NCBI GenBank assembly: GCA_022486625.1
Contig: JAKVKH010000001.1
Span: forward strand, 217,244-281,243
Source of the DNA: Butyrivibrio sp.
Lineage (GTDB): Bacteria > Bacillota > Clostridia > Lachnospirales > Lachnospiraceae
Direction: 5' to 3'
DNA length: 64,000 nucleotides
Shown: piece by piece, positions 52,828 through 62,984 of the stretch
Numbering within the stretch: position 1 is the first letter of the stretch
Layout: every line of letters begins with the position of its first letter
Made by a program: the position numbers and the translations under genes
Notes under the pieces: model-generated
What the model was told of the DNA's origin: nothing
Database searches by the model: none
Seen by the model: only the letters and a program-made list of their open reading frames with translations

Positions 52828-55788
52828 TTAATTGTTTATAACTTCTTCAATAATCTGTTTAACTTTCTTGTTGCTAAGCTGTTTATGGAAGGAAACGGTA
52901 TATCCGTCTAATGTCAATTGCTTGAAAAATACTTCTGCACACTTTATTTTTGCGTCCTCTTTGCCACGTAATGTGGACTGATTTTCCACAAGTTTTGTTT
53001 CAACAACAATGTTGAGCTCTTTCGAACCATCTACCTTTTTTACAACATACATGAAGTCCGGACTATAGTTTTCATCAACAATAGTAGGGATAGCTATGCT
53101 CGAACGGGGGATTTTTCCATAAACGACGACCTCAGAAATATCTGTCATGATGTTGTCTTTTTCGAGCGGAGAGTCAAATGCGATAGTGTCATATAAATAC
53201 TTTGCTGACGGCGTACCAGGAACGAGCATGGTGCCAACAACTCCCTGCTTAATGACTTCACGAGGAGAGCCATCTTTATACGTCAGAGCTGTTTCAGCAA
53301 CCTTCTGACTGGATTTTGAATACCGGAATCTTGCCTGCGTATTCGTTGTTTTCCAGTCTCGGAATTTTGATGTGATCTGAGCAACTGTATATTCGTTGAT
53401 TAAATCTGCTGTAATGGCTTTCTCTTTTGACAAATTCATGATGGCCTCATGAATCTTTACAATAGGAATGCTCGTCTGAATACTTATTCGTTTCAGGAAG
53501 TCATTGTAAGGCAACGGATGATTAACGGTGTACGTAACTCCAGTATCTCCACGAACTTCCATTCGACCAGTATCATTTACGGATACCTCATCTCTTCGAC
53601 TATAGGCAGATGTCATTGCAAAAGTATCGCCTTCGCGAAGAATTTTATCAAGAGCACCTGGTATTTCATTCTCAAGGTCTGCATCGTAGAACAAATAGTA
53701 TTTGCGGTTTATAGCTTCCCACAGTTCCTTCAGTTCTGAATATACCGCCTTGCGGATTTTGATGTTATTCTTTTCCTTTTTATTTCTGTCTGTTACCTTA
53801 CCTCCCTTAACGCCGGAAGTGAACTCTGGATAATCTGCGAAGAAAGCATTTCTGGTTTCGGTATTAATATTCATCTGGAAATCAATATATTTCTTCGCAA
53901 ACAGTTCGCCGAACAATGTATTTGAATCTGTTCCTCTTGCCTTGGCCACACGTTCAATCTCATTAGGATCAAGCTTCATTGTTTCAGGAAGTTCACCGTT
54001 AATCTCATCTACAAGCCTTTGTGCAAAATCCGCCTCAGTGAAATCAACGATATAATTCAGCTGAAATTCCTCATTTGAGATTCTATTGCCGTTTTCATCA
54101 ACCGGGAGTCTTAACCCACGGCCAACTTCCTGAAGTTTGCTGTTCTCGCTGCCACTGGAGCGAAGTTTCGCAATGGTAAAAACGTTCGGATTGTCCCAGC
54201 CTTCCTTCAGCGTCCATTTTGAGAAAAGGAAACGGCGAATATTATATGAACCGTCTTCATTCCTGATAGAAAGCAGCCCTTTTTTGTTATGAAGGATATC
54301 ATCTACCTCTTTTGCAATGTCTTCATCTGAATCACTGTTATCCTGCGAAAAATATCCAGCGTGACATCCAGGAATGTCTGCAAGGCTTGCTTCAAGGTAT
54401 TCTTTATATTCACTCTCTTCCGGAGGAAGAGTGGCGATAAGTTCTGTCAGCTTTTCTGTAAGCAGCCGTTCAAACATATCGCGAAGATATGGTACCTTGC
54501 CGTCTTCGGAATCACGGTATGACGTAATATCATCAATAAAGAACAGGGCAAGAGTTTTGATTTTGAACTGCCTGCCGGAAAAATTCTGCCGTTCAGTTTC
54601 AAAATGTCGTTGTATTGCCAACTTAAGCATTTGCTCCTGATATGAAGAAGAGTAAATATCCGTATTAAATTCTTCCCCTTGGAATTTTGTCTGTCCGTTA
54701 TTCAGTTCAATATAATTCTTCCCAATCGCGCTTATGTGTATGCCATCAAAATCCGGCGAGATAATAGAAAGCGAATCGCCTGCAGTCAGTGTGAAAGTTT
54801 TTGGATTTTCACTTGCTTTCTTCAGCTGGAAATTTGCTGATGTCTTTGAGTCAATCGATACGATTTTGACTTTTTCCTGTTTCTGAGAAAGAGGCTCAAA
54901 ATGTTCCTTTGCAACACCTTTTATAAGGTTTTGGTTGAAGGAATCACACGCATTCAATTCGTAGACAAGATTGTTAAAGTCCTTGCCCGTTATCTTATTT
55001 CTACCTCGCCCGGTAGTAACTTCCGGGAACGTCGCGCCAAAACGAATTATAAGCTGCGGTGACAGTTCTTCAACTATTTTCTTATATGCCTGCTGGTCAC
55101 GGGAGAAACGATGAGGTTCATCTATGATCACTATTGGTTTTGTGGCTTTTAATGCATCATACGGTCTGTCGAATCCCTCAACAAGATAATCATAGTCTGA
55201 GCGCGTCAGCATATTACCATTTGTAAGAAGCTGCATATTAACAAGCAATACATAAATCCTATTGCTGTTCTGAATAGATCCTGTAACAAAATCACGTACC
55301 GGTGCAGGCATTGCCAAAAAGCCCTTTTTCTTTTTCTTTGGGCTTTCTAAAACTCCGAGTTCTATATCACAGTTATAACCACACGCATCCGAGAAATGAT
55401 GTCTTACATACGGTTCTGAAAGAAACTGATTTGTCCCGGCTTTTATTGGCAGAGAAGGGACTGCAATTATAAATTTATTGAAACCACATTTTTTATGCAA
55501 TTCAAAAATGGTATGTGTGTATACATATGTTTTCCCGGTGCCAGTTTCCATCTTTATATCAAGATTCAGATATTCTCCAGCATCCGGGGCAATATTATGT
55601 TTATAATCTTCGCGTATGTTCTTCTGAATATCCGCAATGTTTCTTCGAATCCTGTCTTCTCTATAATCAAAAGACGGGTTTTGATAGGATATCGTCGGAG
55701 GAACGATTGCAACGCCCTCGAATACATCAGCTATCGCATCAACGGCTTTTTGCTGATGGTCGAGTCCTTTTTCAAGAATTAGTTCCAA
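52828..55788 (-). CDS. Type III restriction enzyme Res subunit
   Basis: KMETGTGKTYVYTHTIFEL Walker A, IIDEPHRF, GWDNPNVFTIAKLRSSGSENSKLQEVGRGLRLPV helicase motif, C-terminal nuclease region. Confidence 0.92.
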   Translation of the reverse strand: MELILEKGLDHQQKAVDAIADVFEGVAIVPPTISYQNPSFDYREDRIRRNIADIQKNIREDYKHNIAPDAGEYLNLDIKMETGTGKTYVYTHTIFELHKKCGFNKFIIAVPSLPIKAGTNQFLSEPYVRHHFSDACGYNCDIELGVLESPKKKKKGFLAMPAPVRDFVTGSIQNSNRIYVLLVNMQLLTNGNMLTRSDYDYLVEGFDRPYDALKATKPIVIIDEPHRFSRDQQAYKKIVEELSPQLIIRFGATFPEVTTGRGRNKITGKDFNNLVYELNACDSFNQNLIKGVAKEHFEPLSQKQEKVKIVSIDSKTSANFQLKKASENPKTFTLTAGDSLSIISPDFDGIHISAIGKNYIELNNGQTKFQGEEFNTDIYSSSYQEQMLKLAIQRHFETERQNFSGRQFKIKTLALFFIDDITSYRDSEDGKVPYLRDMFERLLTEKLTELIATLPPEESEYKEYLEASLADIPGCHAGYFSQDNSDSDEDIAKEVDDILHNKKGLLSIRNEDGSYNIRRFLFSKWTLKEGWDNPNVFTIAKLRSSGSENSKLQEVGRGLRLPVDENGNRISNEEFQLNYIVDFTEADFAQRLVDEINGELPETMKLDPNEIERVAKARGTDSNTLFGELFAKKYIDFQMNINTETRNAFFADYPEFTSGVKGGKVTDRNKKEKNNIKIRKAVYSELKELWEAINRKYYLFYDADLENEIPGALDKILREGDTFAMTSAYSRRDEVSVNDTGRMEVRGDTGVTYTVNHPLPYNDFLKRISIQTSIPIVKIHEAIMNLSKEKAITADLINEYTVAQITSKFRDWKTTNTQARFRYSKSSQKVAETALTYKDGSPREVIKQGVVGTMLVPGTPSAKYLYDTIAFDSPLEKDNIMTDISEVVVYGKIPRSSIAIPTIVDENYSPDFMYVVKKVDGSKELNIVVETKLVENQSTLRGKEDAKIKCAEVFFKQLTLDGYTVSFHKQLSNKKVKQIIEEVINN

Positions 55789-55800
55789 AATGCGCCCTCC

Positions 55801-57759
55801 TTAATAACGAATATCGAGATTGACCTTGAGGTTTTTCTCGGAATCCTTAAGTATTTTGATGTTTGTTTTCAAGTTTTCAGTATTTACATAATGAAAGCTA
55901 TATCCAAATACAACTATATTTGGGGGATTAAAAGCACCTTCAGTGTTATATTTATCAATCAATGCCTTGATGGCATTTTCATCCATACCTTCGTCAATAA
56001 GATACAAGTGATTCTTGCACCAGTACGCTCTATAGCCATTCAAATCTACGGTTTGTACAGGAGCATCGAACTTATAACCATCGCGTATAAGCCATGTATA
56101 CAGAACTGTAGGGACTCCAAAATCGCTTAGAATATTGTTTGTGATTACAAAGCCCTGGCCTGTCGGGGCAAACTTTTCAATCTTATCTATCGTCTTTTGA
56201 TTTGGTGCTTTCAACGTATAATGCTTAAACCCCAGGTCTGCTGACGTGTCTGGGTATTCTTGCTTTATAGCTGTTGCAGCGTTTTTAATTCGTTCTATTC
56301 CAAGTTGATCTATAGTAGAATACCCAGCTTGAGCAGCTATGCTTCCAGGTTTTACTGCTTCGGGCAGTTGGATCAATATATATTTGCGATTATGATGATT
56401 TTTAGCATTGTCACGCATTATAGCATGGGCAGTTGTTGAGCTTCCTGCAAAGAAATCAACAATAATATCTCCCGATGAACTTCCTATGGATATTATTTTT
56501 TCCATTAACCCAATCGGCTTCGCTGTTTCAAAAACTTTCTGGTTATTAAATAGGGAGCGAATGTCTCTGGTTGCTTTTTTATTACCCTCAGTGTCATCCC
56601 ACAATCCATCAACGTCTTCTTCAGAATCAAATACCTGTTTCCAAATGTTACCTGGTTTTTTTGTTCTGTCCTCTAAATAGTACTTTTGATAGGGATGCCA
56701 TCCATTTTCTCCATTACGTTCGGTTTTTTTCCATTCGATTAATCCGTCTTCTTCAAGCTGTAGAGCCGTGTTCTGCGCACAAATCCACCGACTTTCATAC
56801 CCAGTTGGACCGTATGGAAAGATTTCTGTCCCGTCTGGAGCAATCATCGGATAAAACATTGTGGGTCTATCTTCTCGTCTATCTTCTCCACCTGTTCTTC
56901 TTAATGATCTGGTGAGATAGCGGTTTCCATTCTCATCCACCTCATTATATATTTCTGCATCACTCTCAGACATTTCAAGTCCTCGAATTACAGCCGAGTA
57001 TATGTTTTTGGAATAAACGAGAATATAATCAAGCTCATTTACCAAGCCGTCAAAGCCACCACCTGTAGGTGTGCCTGTTGCGCGAGTAATACAGGTTAGA
57101 AAATTATTCTCACCGAAAACATCATCGCATACAATTTTGCAGTTCGCTTGTTCATTATCATCAATCGAAATGAAGATTATTCCATCATCATCCAGAAGAT
57201 CTCTTGCCAATTGGAGACGTGGATACATAAAGGTTAGCCATGCTGAATGGGAAGCGCTACCACGATTAGTTAAATTGAGAATACGTTGTGCCTCTTCCTC
57301 ATCGATGCTTAGTTTTTCTGTCAAATCCTCAACAGTGAATTTAAAACTATCAGAATATACAAACCCATCTGACCCGGTGTTATATGGCGGGTCGATATAA
57401 ATGCACTTTACTTCTCCCGAATAGGATTTGAGAAGATGCTTAAGAGCATCAAGATTATCACCACTAATATAAACATTTTCACTGTTAATATTTTCCGGCT
57501 TCGAATTGTGCTCATCATCCGGCACGATAACAGTTTCTGTATCAAGTGACACCAGCAGCTTGGCATAGCTTTTGCCAAGGAATTTTAATTCATATCCTTC
57601 GTGGGAAATATCAACTTTGTCTTTCAGATATTCTGAAAACCGTTCCATATCAAATGATCCATCAGATTTAAAACATGACGGAAAATTGGTTTTCAGAATG
57701 TCCATTTCTTTACCGTTGGGAACAACACTTTCATTAGCGTTGATAATATCTTTGATCAT
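55801..57759 (-). CDS. Type III DNA methyltransferase Mod subunit (beta-class N6-adenine)
   Basis: CIYIDPPYNTGSDGFVYSDSF motif IV then DFFAGSSTTAHA motif I. Confidence 0.93.
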   Translation of the reverse strand: MIKDIINANESVVPNGKEMDILKTNFPSCFKSDGSFDMERFSEYLKDKVDISHEGYELKFLGKSYAKLLVSLDTETVIVPDDEHNSKPENINSENVYISGDNLDALKHLLKSYSGEVKCIYIDPPYNTGSDGFVYSDSFKFTVEDLTEKLSIDEEEAQRILNLTNRGSASHSAWLTFMYPRLQLARDLLDDDGIIFISIDDNEQANCKIVCDDVFGENNFLTCITRATGTPTGGGFDGLVNELDYILVYSKNIYSAVIRGLEMSESDAEIYNEVDENGNRYLTRSLRRTGGEDRREDRPTMFYPMIAPDGTEIFPYGPTGYESRWICAQNTALQLEEDGLIEWKKTERNGENGWHPYQKYYLEDRTKKPGNIWKQVFDSEEDVDGLWDDTEGNKKATRDIRSLFNNQKVFETAKPIGLMEKIISIGSSSGDIIVDFFAGSSTTAHAIMRDNAKNHHNRKYILIQLPEAVKPGSIAAQAGYSTIDQLGIERIKNAATAIKQEYPDTSADLGFKHYTLKAPNQKTIDKIEKFAPTGQGFVITNNILSDFGVPTVLYTWLIRDGYKFDAPVQTVDLNGYRAYWCKNHLYLIDEGMDENAIKALIDKYNTEGAFNPPNIVVFGYSFHYVNTENLKTNIKILKDSEKNLKVNLDIRY

Positions 57760-57992
57760 TTTTCCTTTTCCTCCGTCGTTTTATTATTATCATCGGGCAG
57801 GAACTCTACGATATCATCTACCTTACAATTCAGTACCCGGCATATCTTTTCTATCGAATCAAGAGACACATACTCGTCCCTTCTCATCCGTGTAGAAATA
57901 TTCGCGCTGTATCCGGCTTCTTTCTGAAGCTCTGCAGCGGTCATATTTCTGTCTATCAACATATGAAATAGTTTCTTATAGGTTACAGCCAT
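57756..57992 (-). CDS. Small XRE/Cro-CI HTH regulator
   Basis: MTAAELQKEAGYSANISTRMRRDEYVSLDSIEKICRVLNCKVDDIVEF; overlaps mod start by 4 nt. Confidence 0.85.
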   Translation of the reverse strand: MAVTYKKLFHMLIDRNMTAAELQKEAGYSANISTRMRRDEYVSLDSIEKICRVLNCKVDDIVEFLPDDNNKTTEEKEK

Positions 57993-58264
57993 AGTACGCC
58001 TCCCTTTTGTCCACGGTGTACTAACGAATTTAAAAATTCACTTTATGTGGTATACTAATATAGTGTATCACGTAAATGTGAAATTTTCAAGATGAAATGA
58101 AATGTAAATAATAAGTGAACTGCTGTCCTCTGCCCACCGGCAGGGGATATTTTTTTGTCCAAATATCCACTCAAATCGTCCGTTTATCTCCAGTGGGAAG
58201 TAAGAGGGGTTGATTTTCCCGGTAAGAAACAGAGGAAGGTAACTCCTCCAAACAAAATATCGAA

Positions 58265-58370
58265 AGCCTGATTACGTATAGGGCCGGGATACATATAGTC
58301 TGCTTCTGCATTTTACGCAGTAGGACTATCGGTACCTCTGGATAACTGTGCCCTTTTATGTAATCAGGCT
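58265..58370. other. Structured intergenic segment (candidate RNA or DNA hairpin)
   Basis: AGCCTGATTAC/GTAATCAGGCT and AGGGC/GCCCT arms enclosing ATAGTC...CTGC-attttac-GCAG...GACTAT. Confidence 0.6.
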
Positions 58371-58431
58371 CTCTTATTCAGCCGCCCTATGCTATTCCGG
58401 CTCTTTTCCGTTCAGGCGGAAAGGAACGGAT

Positions 58432-58821
58432 ATGTTTATCAATTACAGGCTGGAGGACGGTTCCACTGTGCTGGTGGAGGTCACGGAAGAAACTGCCGCC
58501 TACATTCTTGAAAACGATCGGGAAATGGCAAACGCCGACCGCAGGGAACGCTATCACTGCCCGTATCGCATCGAGGCCATGGAGTATGAGGGCGATTCCC
58601 TCGCGTACCGCCTGACGCCGGAAGAAATATTCGTCCGTAAGGAGGAACAGGAGCATATCAGCGATACGCTTTCCTGCCTGACAGACGTTCAGCTTCGGAG
58701 GCTCACCATGAAAGCGGACGGCATGACGCTCCGGGAAATTGCCGCTGCGGAAGGCACCACGGTCAATGCTGTTATGGAATCACTGGAGGCGGCAAAGAAA
58801 AAATTCAAAAAACATTTCTAA
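58432..58821 (+). CDS. Sigma-70 region 4-like small protein
   Basis: C-terminal LTDVQLRRLTMKADGMTLREIAAAEGTTVNAVMESLEAAKKKFKK. Confidence 0.65.
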   Translation: MFINYRLEDGSTVLVEVTEETAAYILENDREMANADRRERYHCPYRIEAMEYEGDSLAYRLTPEEIFVRKEEQEHISDTLSCLTDVQLRRLTMKADGMTLREIAAAEGTTVNAVMESLEAAKKKFKKHF

Positions 58822-58927
58822 AAACACCTGTACAAAACGACCTGTTTTTCTCCGTATAGTGAAGGACTTGATGTCCTCGGAAAGATGCAAAACGCCATGA
58901 ACAAACTTATGAAAGGAGGACGCCCGA

Positions 58928-59443
58928 ATGAAACACATCACCATTTATACGGCAAACTGCAGGGATAATCCGCTTAATACATGCTATCCCGACAAGCACA
59001 TCATCAAATCGGCATACGAGTTGAAAGCTGCCGCCTGCTATGATCAGGTCTTTGCCGAGTATCGTAACAACCACAGGGCAATCGACGATTTTCTCTATTC
59101 TGATTGTCTTCCGTTTGACTGCGACAACGACCACTCAGAAGATTCGGAAGAATGGGTAACGCCCGCAGATGTAGAAAAAGCTTTCCCCGGAGTGCAGTTC
59201 TACGTCATCTACAGTAGGCACCACATGAAACAGAAAAACAAGTATAGTCCAAGACCGAGGTTCCATGTGATTTTTCCCATCGAGCCTGTTACGGACAGCA
59301 ACGCTTACCGTGGCCTGAAAGATTCTGTTATCGCATTCTTCCCGTATTTCGATACGAATGCCAAGGATTCGGCCAGATTCTTCTTCGGTGTAAAAAGTCC
59401 TGTAGTTGAATATCACGGAGGTGCCAAAGATGAATCTGAGTGA
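58928..59443 (+). CDS. Primase-polymerase (AEP)-like protein
   Basis: VQFYVIYSRHHMKQKNKYSPRPRFHVIFPIEP...FPYFDTNAKDSARFFFGVKSP. Confidence 0.7.
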   Translation: MKHITIYTANCRDNPLNTCYPDKHIIKSAYELKAAACYDQVFAEYRNNHRAIDDFLYSDCLPFDCDNDHSEDSEEWVTPADVEKAFPGVQFYVIYSRHHMKQKNKYSPRPRFHVIFPIEPVTDSNAYRGLKDSVIAFFPYFDTNAKDSARFFFGVKSPVVEYHGGAKDESE

Positions 59444-61220
59444 ATTTATGAAAACGCAGGCAACTGAACAGGCGCTGATAACAGCACCAGCCGAGAAGCC
59501 GGATTTCGATGAGGTTATCCCCGAAGGTCAGCGCAACAGCACTATGTCACGTATTGCCGGGAGGATCATCAAACGGTACGGCGATACTAATGAAGCCAAA
59601 CGCAGATTTGCCGAGAAAGCCGCGGCCTGCAATCCTCCGCTTGATCCCAAGGAACTGCAGACCATCTGGAGCAGCGCCATAAAGTTCGGCGGCAAGGTTT
59701 CTCAGCAGGACGGATACATACCGCCGGAGGATTACAACAATCCCACTCCGAGAAAGCCTGCGGACTATTCAGATCTCGGTCAGGCGTATGCTTTCGCCAA
59801 GTTCTGCCGCGACTATGTCAGGTATTCCCCGGCAACGGATTACATCGTCTACAACGGCGTCTACTGGGAAGAGTCAAAGCCCAGAGCGCAGGCGGCGCTT
59901 GATGAGTTTACGGACGCACAGCTGAAAGAAGTGGAAAAGCATATCGCTGATACTGAAAAATATATGGAAACGACCGGAGCAGACGCTGTTGTCGCGGAAC
60001 ATGGCAAGAATGCTGCCCAGTACATGAACGAGGAACAGCTGAAAGCTTACTTAGCCAATACCGGAGCGATAGCCTACCGGACATTTGTCATTAAGCACCG
60101 GGATTCCAAGTATCTGGCGGCGGCGCTGAAAGAAGCCCGTCCTATGGTCGAGATAGATCATCATGAACTGAACAAGGACGGCTTTTTCCTGAATACGCCG
60201 GATTACACGGTCGATCTCAGAAAAGGCGCAGACGGTAAACTGCCTCACCGGGCGGAGGACTTCATCACGAAGTGTACTGCCGTTGCTCCGGGAACAAAAG
60301 GAGCAGATATCTGGGAGGACGCGCTTAATGTGTTCTTCTGTGGAGATACGGAACTGAAATCCTATGTTCAGCGGATTGCCGGACTTTGTGCCATCGGCCA
60401 TGTCTATATCGAAGCACTCATCATCGCTTATGGAGAAGGACGAAATGGCAAGTCTACGTTCTGGAATTCAATCGCAAGAGTCCTCGGTTCCTACAGCGGC
60501 CACATATCCGCAGACGCACTGACGGTCGGATGTCGCAGAAACGTTAAACCGGAACTGGCTGAGACGAATGGCGTCAGAGCCTTGTTCGCCGCTGAACTGG
60601 AAGAAGGGCTGAGGCTCAATACCTCGGTCGCAAAGCAGCTCAGTTCTACGGACGAGATTTATGCGGAGAAGAAATATAAAGATCCGTTCAGCTTCACGCC
60701 CTGTCACACGCTCATCCTTTACACGAACCATCTGCCGAAGGTCGGAGCCAATGATCCCGGCACTTGGCGCAGGCTCATTGTCGTACCATTTGGCGCAAGG
60801 ATTGAAGGAAACGGCGATCACAAGAACTATGCCGATTATCTGTTTGAAAACGCCGGAGAAGCAATTCTCTCATGGATCATCGAAGGCGCGAAGGCAGTCA
60901 TTGACGCAGGCTTTCATATTGAACAGCCGGAATGCGTAAGGTCGGCTACGAGCGCATATCGAGAAAACAGCGACTGGCTCGGCAACTTTATTTACGAGTG
61001 CTGTGATATCGGAGACGGATTCAGTGCTTCGTCAGGAGACCTTTATACCCAGTACAGATATTTCTGTCAGAGGGTGGGCGATTACACCAGAAGCACCACG
61101 GATTTCTATACCGCGATCGAGTTCGCAGGCTTTACCCGCAGGCGCACCAGAAACGGGCGTTTCGTTGACGGTCTGCGGCTCAAATCGGACTTTGAAAACG
61201 ATACACCACCACTCGTGTGA
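59430..61220 (+). CDS. D5/P4-type phage primase-helicase
   Basis: ALIIAYGEGRNGKSTFWNSIARVLGSYSGHISADALTVG Walker A; LYTNHLPKVGANDPGTWRRLIVVPF. Confidence 0.9.
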   Translation: MNLSEFMKTQATEQALITAPAEKPDFDEVIPEGQRNSTMSRIAGRIIKRYGDTNEAKRRFAEKAAACNPPLDPKELQTIWSSAIKFGGKVSQQDGYIPPEDYNNPTPRKPADYSDLGQAYAFAKFCRDYVRYSPATDYIVYNGVYWEESKPRAQAALDEFTDAQLKEVEKHIADTEKYMETTGADAVVAEHGKNAAQYMNEEQLKAYLANTGAIAYRTFVIKHRDSKYLAAALKEARPMVEIDHHELNKDGFFLNTPDYTVDLRKGADGKLPHRAEDFITKCTAVAPGTKGADIWEDALNVFFCGDTELKSYVQRIAGLCAIGHVYIEALIIAYGEGRNGKSTFWNSIARVLGSYSGHISADALTVGCRRNVKPELAETNGVRALFAAELEEGLRLNTSVAKQLSSTDEIYAEKKYKDPFSFTPCHTLILYTNHLPKVGANDPGTWRRLIVVPFGARIEGNGDHKNYADYLFENAGEAILSWIIEGAKAVIDAGFHIEQPECVRSATSAYRENSDWLGNFIYECCDIGDGFSASSGDLYTQYRYFCQRVGDYTRSTTDFYTAIEFAGFTRRRTRNGRFVDGLRLKSDFENDTPPLV

Positions 61221-61226
61221 CAGGCA

Positions 61227-61307
61227 TTGACGGTCATATATAAAAATTATTATAGGCGATTCTTAAGTCAAATCTCTATATATAGAAGTTTATATAATGA
61301 CCGTCAA
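61227..61307. repeat. Imperfect inverted repeat downstream of primase-helicase (candidate origin)
   Basis: ttgacggtcatatataaa ... tttatataatgaccgtcaa with internal palindrome ctatatatag. Confidence 0.8.
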
Positions 61308-61348
61308 GACTGACACACACCCACTGACGAAGGAAGGAGGACAACACC

Positions 61349-61621
61349 ATGAGATTAATTCCAGTAGGCATCACCGAGAAGGACGGAGCGTTTCCGCTGC
61401 TCGCCAAAGCGTCTGATTTCAGCACCGACCATTATGACGGCATTCAGGTGAGAAAGCGCCGCGACGGAAAGCCTGTGCTTGTTATGAAAAGCAGGAACGA
61501 CGCGCCTCTGCCTTGGATGGTAGAGTACGGTTTCTCTCAGATCTATTTCAAGAGTTTCGATGAAGCAATCAAGTTCTGCAGCAGTCGCGGGATGCAGCTT
61601 GTGAAAGAACAGATGGAATAA
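61349..61621 (+). CDS. Hypothetical mobile-element protein
   Basis: 90-aa ORF with RBS ggaaggagg; in element gene order. Confidence 0.6.
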   Translation: MRLIPVGITEKDGAFPLLAKASDFSTDHYDGIQVRKRRDGKPVLVMKSRNDAPLPWMVEYGFSQIYFKSFDEAIKFCSSRGMQLVKEQME

Positions 61622-61741
61622 GACTGGGAGGGGCGGGTCAAATCTCTGTGGCAAATGCCGCGGAAAACGGCGCCCCCTCTCGCACGCAAAAAAGCGTATT
61701 CAAACGGGTAATTAACCCCAAAATCAAAGGAGGATTTCACC

Positions 61742-62029
61742 ATGAAAACTGTTTATCCATTAAGAAATGCCGTCAAGAACGGAACCAGAAAAAGCCCAAT
61801 GTATTCTGGAAATACAGAGGAATTCGTCAGCGAGATCTATGACTTCTGGCTGACGGACGAAGGCAGCAATCGCTACCGCCTGCATTCAAAGCATGAAATG
61901 CGCTGGAATGATTCCCTTGCCTATGATGTTGTCTGCCCGAAGTGCGGACAGACGCTCTCGGTATGCGGAACACCGCTGAACTACAATGACCTGTTCCTGT
62001 ACGAATGCAGGAACTGCGGAAAAAACTAA
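61742..62029 (+). CDS. Zinc-ribbon hypothetical protein
   Basis: CPKCG...CRNCG; RBS aaaggagg. Confidence 0.65.
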   Translation: MKTVYPLRNAVKNGTRKSPMYSGNTEEFVSEIYDFWLTDEGSNRYRLHSKHEMRWNDSLAYDVVCPKCGQTLSVCGTPLNYNDLFLYECRNCGKN

Positions 62030-62043
62030 TGGAGGTTATGACT

Positions 62044-62982
62044 ATGAACGACTATACAAATATGACCGGAGACATCGGTTACGAGAAAGAATTCTGGAAT
62101 GCCATGCGCGGCAACAAGGGCGCTGAGGTAAAGCTTGACGCAGGACGCGACAGCACCACAGGCACCTATTCGCTGCCTGATGCCACACAGGCCGGATTTG
62201 CAAAGGAACTGGACAAGCAGAGCGTTTTCCGCTCCCTTGCCACGGTCATCAAAGCCTACCGGGGCGATTATCGAATTCTTGCGAAAGATTCCGATGATAT
62301 TGCCGCATGGGTTACAGAGGGCGGGGAAATTCCTGCTTTTGAAGGTATTGGCGATTTCACTCAGCACGAAGTAGGCAGCCATAAGCTGGCAAACATCGTG
62401 AGGCTTGATTCGGACTTTGTCTGTGACGCGTCTTTCAGTTTTGAGGACTATCTTGTTTCACGCCTTGCCCGGAACTTTGGCTTTGCCGAGGAGGACGCTT
62501 TTGTAAACGGCACCGGAGTAAATATGCCGACAGGCATTCTCGATACGGCTGCAGGAGCCAAGACAGGAGTGACCACCGCCGCAATCGCCACTGACAATAT
62601 CATCACGCTGTTCTTCTCTGTGGACAGCGAATACCGGAAGGATGCCGTCTGGATGATGAACGACCGCACAGCGCTTCATCTGAGGACGCTCAAGGACAGT
62701 GCGGGCAATTACCTCTGGCGCAGTACTGATGATACGATTCTCAGTCACAAAGTTGTTATTTCCAACTATATGCCAAACCCGGACAGCGGCAAAAGCCCGG
62801 TTATCTTCGGCGATATGAGCTATTACTGGATTATCGAACGCAAGCCGCTCACCATCCGCCCTCTGGTGGAAAAATACGCAGTTTACAATCAGATCGCTTA
62901 TCTGTCCTTTGAATTTCTGGACGCAAAGCTTATCCGCCGCGAGGCTGTAAAGGCTCTGACGCTCACCGCCGGAGGAAAATGA
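62044..62982 (+). CDS. HK97-family phage major capsid-like protein
   Basis: SVFRSLATVIKAYRGDYRI...AAWVTEGGEIPAF...EVGSHKLANIVRLDSDFVCDASFSFEDYLVSRLARNFGFAEEDAFVNGTGVNMPTGIL. Confidence 0.85.
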   Translation: MNDYTNMTGDIGYEKEFWNAMRGNKGAEVKLDAGRDSTTGTYSLPDATQAGFAKELDKQSVFRSLATVIKAYRGDYRILAKDSDDIAAWVTEGGEIPAFEGIGDFTQHEVGSHKLANIVRLDSDFVCDASFSFEDYLVSRLARNFGFAEEDAFVNGTGVNMPTGILDTAAGAKTGVTTAAIATDNIITLFFSVDSEYRKDAVWMMNDRTALHLRTLKDSAGNYLWRSTDDTILSHKVVISNYMPNPDSGKSPVIFGDMSYYWIIERKPLTIRPLVEKYAVYNQIAYLSFEFLDAKLIRREAVKALTLTAGGK

Positions 62983-62984
62983 TT

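Noticed and set aside
58265-58370. Group I intron or known riboswitch in the structured segment
   Set aside because: tatagtc and gactat resemble intron core strings but occur in the wrong order and simply pair as a hairpin; no known riboswitch consensus was recognised.
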